Of a stretch of 5,195 nucleotides of DNA, positions 1 to 5,195 are shown piece by piece; positions within the stretch are counted from its first letter, which is position 1, and each line of letters begins with the position of its first letter. The position numbers were made by a program, and so were the translations under genes. Source of the stretch: Leptospiraceae bacterium. GTDB lineage: Bacteria; Spirochaetota; Leptospiria; Leptospirales; Leptonemataceae. Where the stretch lies: assembly GCA_020440935.1 (NCBI GenBank), contig JAGRNC010000207.1, positions 1-5,195 on the forward strand, in the 5' to 3' direction. A model generated the notes under the pieces. It saw only the letters and a list, made by a program, of their open reading frames with translations. It made no database searches and had not been told where the DNA came from.

Positions 1-2
1 AG

Positions 3-854
3 TCGCATGTGGATCCGGATGCAGTAAACCGTAGTTTCGAAGACCGATTGATCACCCGCGAATACCGGGTTACCTACCGATCGCATACCGTGGATTCTGA
101 GACGGTTACGGATGGACAGTTCTGGAAGGGTACGCCGGAGCAGCAGGAAGTATCGGTGGATGAAGAATTGGCCGATCGTCTGGGCATCGAAATGGGCGAC
201 ACAATTACCATGGATATTCAGGGTCTTCCGCTGGATGCAAAAGTGACCAGCATGCGGGAGGTGCGATGGCAGGACATTAAGCCTAACTCCTATTTTGTGT
301 TCTCGCCTGGTCTACTCTCCCGGGCCCCTGGAATGACCATCGCCAGCTTTCGCCTGGAATCGGACATTGTAGAGTTTCAAAGAGCAATGGTGCAAGAGTT
401 TCCCAACCTTACGGTCATTGATATCTCGGAAGCGGTGCGCAATGCCAGCTACATCATGGAGCGTATTAGCGGAGTAATTCAGTTTCTCTCCTATTTGACT
501 CTGGTAAATGGAATCGTAATTCTTGTAGGCGCGGTGGCAGCCGGGCGATTTCAGCGCCTTCGCGAATCGATGCTCCTCAAAGTGCTGGGGGCAGGCTCCT
601 CCGATATTCGGAAGATTCTAACCTATGAATATGGCATACTGAGCTTTCTGGGCTGCCTGGTGGGCTGGCTTCTGGCCGAGGCGGTGAGTCGACCTGTGCT
701 TTCCTATTTCTTTGAAACCAGCGCCCTGGCCCCGTACGGCGCTCTGATTTTATTGTTTCTGGGAACCATCGCGTTGAACATTGGTATTGGACTATGGATC
801 AGCCGGGAGGTGTTCCATGTATCGCCGGTGCAGCTAATCCGCGAAGAAGGCTAG
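3..854 (+). CDS. ybbP: YbbP-like FtsX-family ABC transporter permease, C-terminal part (5' end outside window)
   Basis: This is the C-terminal ~283 residues of an inner-membrane ABC permease of the FtsX/MacB superfamily. The frame is open to the left edge, so the GTG at 9 is internal and not a start. Residue numbers count from that GTG. An extracytoplasmic region comes first, with a stretch characteristic of YbbP proteins: VSVDEELADRLGIEMGD at 48-64, then REVRWQDIKPNSYFVF at 83-98. Three membrane segments follow at about 156-178, 206-226 and 242-264. Between the first two lies the FtsX-type cytoplasmic loop (RLRESMLLKVLGAG, 183-196), and the protein ends in the usual PVQLIRE motif. Family members are about 800 residues with two FtsX modules, so roughly two thirds is missing. 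E. coli YbbP pairs with the ATPase YbbA and is linked to the thioesterase TesA and to extraction of hydrophobic compounds from the membrane; a YbbA-like ATPase gene is expected upstream. The family call is firm; the substrate is unknown. Confidence 0.9.
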   Translation, partial: SHVDPDAVNRSFEDRLITREYRVTYRSHTVDSETVTDGQFWKGTPEQQEVSVDEELADRLGIEMGDTITMDIQGLPLDAKVTSMREVRWQDIKPNSYFVFSPGLLSRAPGMTIASFRLESDIVEFQRAMVQEFPNLTVIDISEAVRNASYIMERISGVIQFLSYLTLVNGIVILVGAVAAGRFQRLRESMLLKVLGAGSSDIRKILTYEYGILSFLGCLVGWLLAEAVSRPVLSYFFETSALAPYGALILLFLGTIALNIGIGLWISREVFHVSPVQLIREEG

Positions 855-927
855 GGCCAGGTTCGAAGAGGCTTCTACTGTTTAGAAATGCATCCGTGGC
901 TGCGCGGCGCCGGTTTAGGCATGGATC

Positions 928-981
928 CCTCGATTTGCTTTTTTAGCGCAGTACCCGAATTGCGCTCGCCGCGAATCGAGG
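928..981 (+). other. Two-tier inverted repeat (nested hairpin) ahead of the TPM-domain gene
   Basis: The arms cctcgatttgc (928-938) and gcgaatcgagg (971-981) pair over 11 positions with one G-U wobble. Inside their 32-nt loop, agcgca (945-950) and tgcgct (961-966) pair perfectly around a 10-nt loop. The structure ends 19 nt before the ATG at 1001, so it would sit in the 5' leader of that gene or between it and the permease gene. A run of six T (939-944) lies inside the outer loop, not after the stem, so it is not a standard intrinsic terminator. It could be an RNA leader structure, an RNA processing site, or a DNA operator. The pairing is read directly from the sequence; any function is inference. 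Confidence 0.5.
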
Positions 982-1000
982 CTGGCCCCGTCGGTGGCGC

Positions 1001-2053
1001 ATGCGAAGCTCCGTTGCCATTTTCTTTATTCTCGCTGCCGTCGTTTTCAGTATTTCTATTGGGATTTTTTTCTTTTTAGATTCCGGCAATTCGCCGGTCC
1101 AGGCGGTTCCGTCCACAGCCACGGATAGTCCGATGCCCGATCTAATTGCGCCGGTTACCGATCGGGCTGGATTGCTCTCGTCTACGGAGGTGGCCGAATT
1201 GACCCGCATTCTGGAGGAACTTCGCAGCAGCACAGCGGTCCAGGTGGCCATTCTCATCGTTCCCAGGCTTCCGGAGGGCGAAACGATCGATTCATTCGCG
1301 GAAAAGGTGTTTCGGTCGGAAAAGCTTGGTCGCAAAGGAATCGATGACGGAGTGCTAATCGTGCAGTCCGTGGAAGATCGAAAGATTCGCATCGAAGTCG
1401 GCTACGGCCTGGAAGGAGCCTTACCCGATGCGCGGGCCAGTCAGATTATTCGGCAGATCATGGTGCCCGAATTCAAGGCCGGACGATTCTTTGATGGCTA
1501 CAAAAAAGCGCTGGATTTGGTGGGTAGAGCTATTCGTTCGGAATCGCTACCTGGTCTCGATGAGTCAGCCAATGCGTCCAGTGCATCTACCGACGGGGAC
1601 GGGGAATTCTATTGGTTACCCGGATTTCTGTTGGCAATACTTACTCTCGTGATGGTCATTCTTGCCCTGGCTCTGGAATTCGTTTCGGGCGCCGTAATGG
1701 CCATCGTAAACGTTTGTATTCAGATTCCAATGTTCATGGCACAAACGGTCCTGCAGTCCGAGCCGATCTGGCACTGGGGCATTCCTGTTTTTATCCTCAT
1801 CGCCAATATCTTCTATCTGGTGCGAATCATTCGTTCGCAAAGCCCCCGCCTGGCCAATGGAGGCGGCCACGGAGCCGGCAGCTATTCCGGTGGCACTGAT
1901 ACCTGGAGTTCATCGTCCAACGATACCAGCTATACGAGCGCAAGCTATTCCAGCAGCGATTCGAGCTACTCCAGTAGTTCCGATAGTTCCAGCTCGGACT
2001 TTAGCGGAGGAGGGGGCGAATCCGGAGGCGGAGGAGCCTCTTCGGATTACTAG
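1001..2053 (+). CDS. YgcG-like TPM-domain membrane protein
   Basis: This 350-residue membrane protein carries a TPM domain (TLP18.3/Psb32/MOLO-1 family, PF04536). Residues 5-26 form a hydrophobic N-terminal segment (signal peptide or anchor), so the TPM domain should lie outside the cytoplasm. The domain spans about 50-178: VTDRAGLLS (52-60), LGRKGIDDGVLIVQS (109-123), DRKIRIEVGYGLEGALPDA (126-144), and VPEFKAGRFFDGY (155-167). Hydrophobic segments follow at about 204-226, 228-250 and 257-276. The tail from about 287 is Ser/Gly-rich and ends FSGGGGESGGGGASSDY, a Gly-rich end typical of YgcG-type proteins. Some TPM proteins have phosphatase activity or assist membrane complexes; the bacterial role is largely undefined. 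The ATG at 1001 is the only reasonable start, because the frame closes at a TAG at 944-946 with no ATG, GTG or TTG between. Only a weak GGTGG (993-997) precedes it, unusually close. It lies 146 bp after the permease on the same strand, so co-transcription is possible but not evident. Confidence 0.88.
   Translation: MRSSVAIFFILAAVVFSISIGIFFFLDSGNSPVQAVPSTATDSPMPDLIAPVTDRAGLLSSTEVAELTRILEELRSSTAVQVAILIVPRLPEGETIDSFAEKVFRSEKLGRKGIDDGVLIVQSVEDRKIRIEVGYGLEGALPDARASQIIRQIMVPEFKAGRFFDGYKKALDLVGRAIRSESLPGLDESANASSASTDGDGEFYWLPGFLLAILTLVMVILALALEFVSGAVMAIVNVCIQIPMFMAQTVLQSEPIWHWGIPVFILIANIFYLVRIIRSQSPRLANGGGHGAGSYSGGTDTWSSSSNDTSYTSASYSSSDSSYSSSSDSSSSDFSGGGGESGGGGASSDY
1907..2002 (+). repeat. Serine-rich low-complexity coding repeat in the TPM protein tail
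   Basis: This stretch encodes residues 303-334 of the TPM-domain protein, where most residues are Ser, with Tyr, Asp and Thr between them (for example SYSSSDSSYSSSSDSSSSD). At DNA level it is made of near-repeated blocks such as agctattcc, gagctactcc, agtagttcc and gatagttcc. A Gly-rich block follows directly. Such tracts can change length by slippage and are probably disordered in the protein. Confidence 0.6.
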
Positions 2054-2058
2054 CTCGC

Positions 2059-2076
2059 CAATCTACGGTAGGATTG
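2059..2076 (+). terminator. Weak hairpin just after the TPM gene, possible terminator
   Basis: Starting 5 nt after the TAG stop, caatcta (2059-2065) pairs with taggattg (2069-2076) around a 3-nt loop with one bulged G. It is followed by a modestly T-rich stretch (ttccgttct) and not a true T-run. A terminator is expected between convergent genes, but this stem is short and AT-rich, so the call is tentative. Confidence 0.2.
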
Positions 2077-2123
2077 TTCCGTTCTCCCGGATGACACCAA
2101 GCCTGGCCGTTATCCATACCGCA

Positions 2124-2167
2124 GCGGCTCACGGATTCCCTGTCTTTGCATGCCTGGCAAAAGCCGC
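2124..2167 (-). terminator. Nested stem just after the unknown minus-strand operon, possible terminator
   Basis: On the plus strand gcggct (2124-2129) pairs with agccgc (2162-2167), and tttgc (2145-2149) pairs with gcaaa (2157-2161) around a 7-nt loop. The two arms on one side are contiguous; those on the other side are separated by 15 nt. The structure begins 4 nt past the stop of the minus-strand operon, where a transcription end would be expected. It lacks a U-tract, so any termination role is uncertain. Confidence 0.2.
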
Positions 2168-2171
2168 GACA

Positions 2172-3293
2172 TTATGCGCTCATGTGCTGTTCCAGAAACT
2201 GCGCAAATGGCATGGGCGATAGTTCCTCTGCCGTGGGCATATCCGATCGTTTGAATCGCTGGCCCGCATGAATGTCCTCGGCTCGCTTAATATGTTCGGC
2301 CGTCGGGCGACCTCCGGGCTGGCAAAGCGGATACGCATCACGAACCAGCGCCACCGATTCGTCCGAATACCAGAGCATCTTGCTTTCGATCTGGGCCCGG
2401 TAGGTCTCATGCGTGAATACATCATCCCATTGTAGACCAAAGTATTCGGCAAAAATATCCTCCCGGACTTTTAGGCGCCCGGGATTGCACTCCTGGGTTC
2501 GCTGAATGTTTTCCATGGTTTTCGCGCGGCTACCGCCTGGATCGACCCAGCGTGAATCGTAGGGCGCAAAAGCGGTAAAGGAGTCCACCCAGTCTACCAT
2601 CATTTCGATCAATCGCTCCCATCGAGTCTCAATAGCGCTCCAGCGAATCAGCGATGGTTCGTGTTCCCATTCGATGCGCTGTCGAGCCAGTTCGAATTCC
2701 AGAGGATTGGCATAACCAAAGGCGGATTTGGCCACAAGCTCATTCCATTTCGCCTGGATTTCCTGGAGCATGGGCAGCCTTTCCACGGTGCGCATTTTCT
2801 GGGCGCAGTAGATATCATAGGCGATCACCGGTCCGGCATGGGGACTGTTCAGCCCAAGAAAAGCTCCTTCCTCTTCGGCCTTTCGCAGAAATACAGGATA
2901 GCTTAATCCGGATTTTCCCAGGTCCACGACGCGCTGGACAACGCCGACTATGTGGGCATGTTCCGGGTTCTTCTTTAGCTCGACCAGGGAATCCTCGTAG
3001 GCTTTTAACGTGCGCGCCATAAGATCGTCGTCGTTGCTTTCACCATTCTCAGAAGATCCAGATGCCAGGGCGCGTCCGTAGAATTCGCTGAATTTGGTAA
3101 ATAGACCGTCGTTTGCCAGACGTGTACTGTAAGCGGCGAGGTCGTCCATTTCGCTGGCCAATCCTTCCATTTGCGCAAGCACCGCATTCATCTGATCTAC
3201 GGCTTCGCCTTCCATCTTCTTCTCTTTGATTTCTGCGGCCATGTTGCGAAACGTGCCCAGAATCATATCTACCATTCCTGGATCTACGGCCAT
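2172..3293 (-). CDS. Hypothetical 373-aa soluble helical protein, second gene of a two-gene operon
   Basis: I do not recognise this protein and see no catalytic motif, signal peptide or membrane segment; it looks cytosolic. Residues 7-62 form a methionine-rich, probably helical and possibly coiled-coil segment (Met at 7, 10, 18, 27, 35, 42, 49). An acidic Ser/Asn/Asp linker follows at about 78-90. The rest is a larger mixed region with many aromatic residues: Trp at 209, 218, 225, 235 and 249, and a conserved-looking block around 281-310 (AEYFGLQWDDVF, then MLWYSDESVALVRDAYP). Cysteines are few (163, 269, 324) and not arranged like a metal site. The ATG at 3293 lies one base after the stop of the upstream gene (TAA-G-ATG), with a GGGG 8 nt before it inside that gene, so translation is probably coupled. 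It runs convergently into the TPM gene. It is a real gene by length, balanced composition and operon fit; its function is unknown. Confidence 0.8.
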   Translation of the reverse strand: MAVDPGMVDMILGTFRNMAAEIKEKKMEGEAVDQMNAVLAQMEGLASEMDDLAAYSTRLANDGLFTKFSEFYGRALASGSSENGESNDDDLMARTLKAYEDSLVELKKNPEHAHIVGVVQRVVDLGKSGLSYPVFLRKAEEEGAFLGLNSPHAGPVIAYDIYCAQKMRTVERLPMLQEIQAKWNELVAKSAFGYANPLEFELARQRIEWEHEPSLIRWSAIETRWERLIEMMVDWVDSFTAFAPYDSRWVDPGGSRAKTMENIQRTQECNPGRLKVREDIFAEYFGLQWDDVFTHETYRAQIESKMLWYSDESVALVRDAYPLCQPGGRPTAEHIKRAEDIHAGQRFKRSDMPTAEELSPMPFAQFLEQHMSA

Positions 3294-3294
3294 C

Positions 3295-3975
3295 TTATAT
3301 ACCCCGGTATTTTTTGTGATCTTCGATTCGGCGTTTTAGCGTTGCATCTGAAAAGGGAAGCTTTCGCCGATGCCGGCTCTGCGAAAGCAATGAATAGTCC
3401 ATCTTCCAGTTTGGATCCCATTGTTTAGCGGCAGGCATGTCTATTTCCTGCCAGAGCTTTGCGCCCTCCCGTCGATCGGCCTCCGCTGCTGCTTTATGCT
3501 CGGCTTTCCATTTGGAGGGAACCTCGGCGCGCTCGTTCACTTCTACGTTTTCCATGGCTGTAAAGTCGTACCAGAAATGGTCGACCAGCAAATCGACAGC
3601 TATGTCTATACGATTTTGATCGCTGATGCGGCTGGATTCAGATGTGAGATCCATCACATCGCTCATGTTCCGTTCTTCCATCCCCTGCAATGCTTCCAGA
3701 ATCTTTCGGGGACCATCGGCTCGGACGGTTTCTTCCATTGACTGGAAATGTTTTAGTCGGGCGGTTTCCTGGTCTTTTACCAGCGCAATGGCAACCTTCA
3801 CATTCAAGTTCTCCGCGAACATTCGTTCTTTGAACTCATTCAAATCCTTTGCAGTCTCGATTGCATCTAGCATGGCGCGTTCCGCTTTTTCTGAATGCGG
3901 ATACATCGGGTTTCCTTCGTATTTTTTGAGCCTGGCTCGATAGTACTCAATATACTCCTGGTGTCGCTGATCCAT
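3295..3975 (-). CDS. Hypothetical 226-aa charged helical protein, first gene of a two-gene operon
   Basis: I do not recognise this protein. It is soluble, with no signal peptide or membrane segment, rich in charged residues and probably almost all helical. A Tyr-rich N-terminus (MDQRHQEYIEYYRARLKKYE) leads into amphipathic helices up to about 145. A Trp-containing stretch follows (WKAEH 156-160, LWQEID 174-179, WDPNW 186-190), and the tail is strongly basic (RHRRK 201-205, KRR 214-216, KKYR 221-224). No cysteine or histidine cluster or nucleotide-binding loop is visible. The ATG at 3975 is preferred because the protein begins naturally there. A TTG at 4008 in the same frame would add 11 residues (MHFGCRWFAYA), and neither start has a strong ribosome binding site. 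The stop is one base from the next gene's start, so the two products are probably made together and may act together. The basic tail might bind nucleic acid or the more acidic partner; that is only inference. Confidence 0.77.
   Translation of the reverse strand: MDQRHQEYIEYYRARLKKYEGNPMYPHSEKAERAMLDAIETAKDLNEFKERMFAENLNVKVAIALVKDQETARLKHFQSMEETVRADGPRKILEALQGMEERNMSDVMDLTSESSRISDQNRIDIAVDLLVDHFWYDFTAMENVEVNERAEVPSKWKAEHKAAAEADRREGAKLWQEIDMPAAKQWDPNWKMDYSLLSQSRHRRKLPFSDATLKRRIEDHKKYRGI
3302..3305 (-). promoter_or_regulatory. Ribosome binding site inside the upstream gene, for the 373-aa protein
   Basis: On the minus strand a GGGG core (within ccgggg) lies 8 nt before the ATG at 3293 and inside the last codons of the upstream gene. 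Its spacing is good, and it supports both the ATG as the true start and translational coupling across the TAA-G-ATG junction. Confidence 0.5.
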
Positions 3976-4172
3976 GGCGTATGCAAACCATCGGCATCCA
4001 AAATGCAACCCATAAATGGCTGCGTTGAGCTGACGAAGGAAGCAGCATCCATGCGATGCGACGAATCGGGCGGTGAACCTGTGGCTCTATTCCTTTGACG
4101 GAGTTGCTCTGCGTGCTGCGAGGTAAACATACTTTTCGTTGAAGAAATTGCTATAGTCCGTATTCTGTCTTC
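3976..4172. promoter_or_regulatory. Divergent intergenic region between the unknown operon and mscS
   Basis: These 197 bp separate the start of the minus-strand operon from the start of the plus-strand channel gene, so both promoters should lie here. The half nearer mscS (about 4120-4172) is AT-richer and contains the best promoter-like boxes. A small inverted repeat gcatc-catgc-gatgc lies at 4045-4059. I found no convincing minus-strand promoter. An open frame on the minus strand (4130 down into the operon's first gene, different frame) has no protein-like features and is not called. Confidence 0.45.
4139..4166 (+). promoter_or_regulatory. Candidate sigma-70-type promoter of mscS
   Basis: TTGAAG (4139-4144) and TATTCT (4161-4166) are separated by 16 bp, and each matches the consensus at four of six positions. 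Transcription would start close to 4173, the A of the ATG, giving a leaderless or nearly leaderless message. That fits the absence of a recognisable ribosome binding site before this gene. An alternative -10 box, TATAGT at 4152-4157, has no good -35 partner. Many such matches occur by chance. Confidence 0.3.
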
Positions 4173-5030
4173 ATGGACATGGCGCGTATTTACACTCTTT
4201 TGGAAAAAAAGATCCTGCTCTGGGCAGACACGGCAGTGATTAGCTTGCCAAATTTTGTCGCGGCCATCGTTGCATTCATTCTATTCCTGATTGTAGGAAA
4301 GATCATCCGCGCTACCATCGTTCGACTGCTTCGCCGCTTTTCCAACAACGAGAACCTGGTGCATATACTGGCGGGTATATCTTATCTGGCGATCATTCTC
4401 ATTGGTCTGTTCACGGCGCTGGGTATCATGAAATTGGATCGGGCTGTGTCCAGTCTTCTTGCCGGCGCCGGAATTCTCGGTCTTGCCCTGGGATTCGCCT
4501 TTCGCGAAGTAGCTTCCAATTATATTACCGGCACTATCTTGGCCTTCCAGCGTCCGTTCAGCATAGGCGACATTGTGGAAATTCGCGGGCACTTTGGAAC
4601 CATTCAGAAAATCAGTCTGGCTACAACTAATTTGCTTACTCCGCAAGGCCAGATTGTTGTAATTCCAAATCGCGAGGTCTACCGCGAACCACTGATCAAT
4701 TTTAGCGCTACAGGAAAACGCCGGGTGGATGTGGAAGTGCCCCTGTCCTATCGCGCCGACCTGGAAAAAGCCCTGGCATGTATGGAGGAAGGACTGCGCC
4801 GGCTGGACATTCTTGTGCCAGGGGAAGAAGTTAACGTTCAGTTGGTGGAGTTTGAGTCCTTTGCAGCGAAGGCACGCGCCCGCTTTTGGATCTACTATCC
4901 CAGCGAAAAAGGATACTTTGATGCAAGAAATCAGGGAATCCTGGCAATCATGAAATCGCTGAGAGAAAATGGATTTGAGATCCCGTATCCGGTGCGCGCT
5001 CTGGATTTAAAACAAAGTCTTGGCGTTTAA
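4173..5030 (+). CDS. mscS: MscS-family small-conductance mechanosensitive channel
   Basis: MscS channels form heptamers in the cytoplasmic membrane and open under tension, releasing solutes after osmotic downshock. The 285-residue length matches E. coli MscS (286). Three membrane segments are visible: TM1 about 25-46, TM2 about 64-86, and the Gly/Ala-rich pore helix TM3 about 90-127 (LLAGAGILGLALGFAF at 95-110). Next comes the family hallmark QRPFSIGDIVEI (126-137), then the beta domain with GTIQKISL..TTNLLTPQGQ and VVIPN (162-166), and INFS (175-178). The C-terminal alpha/beta domain runs from about 185 and ends near the conserved EIPYPVRALDL (269-279). Aligned by eye on the SN pair after TM3, the E. 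coli pore residues L105 and L109 correspond to L104 and F108, and Q112-G113 to R111-E112. ATG 4173 is taken as the start; ATG 4179 (MARIYTLL) is possible. No ribosome binding site is seen for either, and a stop at 4140-4142 closes the frame upstream. It appears to be a single-gene unit. Confidence 0.95.
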   Translation: MDMARIYTLLEKKILLWADTAVISLPNFVAAIVAFILFLIVGKIIRATIVRLLRRFSNNENLVHILAGISYLAIILIGLFTALGIMKLDRAVSSLLAGAGILGLALGFAFREVASNYITGTILAFQRPFSIGDIVEIRGHFGTIQKISLATTNLLTPQGQIVVIPNREVYREPLINFSATGKRRVDVEVPLSYRADLEKALACMEEGLRRLDILVPGEEVNVQLVEFESFAAKARARFWIYYPSEKGYFDARNQGILAIMKSLRENGFEIPYPVRALDLKQSLGV

Positions 5031-5035
5031 CGCCA
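5021..5035. repeat. 15-bp palindrome centred on the mscS stop codon
   Basis: TGGCGTT-T-AACGCCA is a perfect 7-bp inverted repeat with a one-base centre, and that centre is the first base of the TAA stop (5028-5030). As RNA it would fold as a 5-bp stem (tggcg/cgcca) with a 5-nt loop that includes the stop. No T-run follows, so it is at best a weak terminator or transcript end. A protein-binding site or chance is also possible. Confidence 0.35.
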
Positions 5036-5073
5036 TGGCCTGTTGTTCCTGCAGCGAACGCGCATTGGTTCGA

Positions 5074-5127
5074 AAGCATCGGTCTGCGCACTCAAATGGC
5101 GCGCAAGCATCGGATGTTGCAAATGGC
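5074..5127. repeat. Imperfect tandem direct repeat after mscS
   Basis: Two units each begin aagcatcgg (5074-5082 and 5105-5113) and end caaatggc (5093-5100 and 5120-5127). Their middles differ by four bases in length (27 and 23 bp in total), with four bases between the units. They fill most of the gap between mscS and the convergent gene fragment. This looks like an old small duplication; no function is evident. Confidence 0.4.
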
Positions 5128-5129
5128 CT

Positions 5130-5195
5130 TTACTTCCGTTGCACTTCGTAGCGTAGCTCGGCAAATCCCGATCCCATAAAAGACACGGATGTGAG
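5130..5195 (-). CDS. C-terminal end of an unidentified protein (5' end outside window)
   Basis: On the minus strand a frame is open from the right edge for 21 codons to a TAA at 5132-5130, reading LTSVSFMGSGFAELRYEVQR and a final K. The alternation of polar and hydrophobic residues (SVSFMG, AELRYEVQ) looks like the closing beta strands of a folded protein and not like random translation. It would run convergently towards mscS. The piece is too short to assign a family, and a chance open frame cannot be excluded. Confidence 0.45.
   Translation of the reverse strand, partial: LTSVSFMGSGFAELRYEVQRK

Noticed and set aside
939..944. Run of six T after the permease gene as an intrinsic terminator
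   Set aside because: No GC-rich hairpin directly precedes it; it lies in the loop of the larger inverted repeat.
888..1079. 63-codon plus-strand frame across the start of the TPM gene
   Set aside because: It overlaps the N-terminus of the real gene in another frame, and its hydrophobic end is just the membrane-segment codons read out of frame.
943..1392. 149-codon open frame on the minus strand opposite the TPM gene
   Set aside because: It lies antisense to a clearly recognised TPM domain, and its translation is Ser/Arg/Thr-rich with no domain-like pattern; a coding shadow.
3421..3943. Plus-strand open frames of about 105 codons opposite the first unknown gene
   Set aside because: Their translations are Ser/Phe/Arg-rich as expected for the antisense of a charged helical gene; the minus strand has the longer frame and an operon structure.
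3867..4130. 87-codon minus-strand frame through the divergent gap
   Set aside because: It overlaps the first unknown gene in a different frame and shows no folded-protein pattern or ribosome binding site.
5035..5151. 38-residue plus-strand open frame starting 5 nt after mscS
   Set aside because: It has no ribosome binding site, its composition is unremarkable, it covers the direct repeat and it overlaps the better minus-strand gene end.
1..5195. Mobile element, defence island, CRISPR array or RNA gene
   Set aside because: No transposase, integrase, nuclease or toxin-like protein, no regularly spaced repeats, no terminal inverted repeats and no tRNA or rRNA-like stretch were found; composition looks even across the window.

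Overview
This is a bacterial chromosomal window of slightly GC-rich, even composition, with five clear genes and one probable gene fragment. The proteins (a YbbP-type ABC permease, a TPM-domain membrane protein and an MscS-type channel) point to an ordinary, probably diderm bacterium. A spirochaete of the Leptospirales is one guess from overall flavour, but nothing in the window proves it. I see no tRNA, rRNA, CRISPR array, transposase, integrase or phage gene.

Layout, left to right. (1) 3-854 (+): the C-terminal third of an FtsX/YbbP-like ABC transporter permease, cut by the left edge. (2) 855-1000: a gap holding a two-tier inverted repeat (928-981) just ahead of the next gene. (3) 1001-2053 (+): a YgcG-like TPM-domain protein with an N-terminal membrane segment, further hydrophobic segments and a Ser/Gly-rich tail. 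(4) 2054-2171: a short convergent gap with weak hairpins. (5) 3975 down to 2172 (-): a two-gene operon of proteins I do not recognise. The 226-aa protein is encoded first and the 373-aa protein second, with one base between stop and start, so translational coupling is likely. (6) 3976-4172: a divergent gap that must hold the promoters of the unknown operon and of the channel gene. (7) 4173-5030 (+): a full-length MscS-family mechanosensitive channel whose stop codon lies inside a 15-bp palindrome. (8) 5031-5129: a gap with a small imperfect direct repeat. (9) 5195 down to 5130 (-): the last 21 codons of a gene that enters from the right edge.

How the genes fit together: the three recognisable genes all act at the cytoplasmic membrane or envelope (lipid or lipoprotein-type transport, a membrane-anchored TPM domain, osmotic release), but they are not one operon. 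The strand switches after ygcG and again before mscS. The two unknown proteins are predicted soluble, helical and without catalytic signatures visible by eye. They are the only candidate here for an undescribed system, probably two partner proteins, and I cannot assign them a function.
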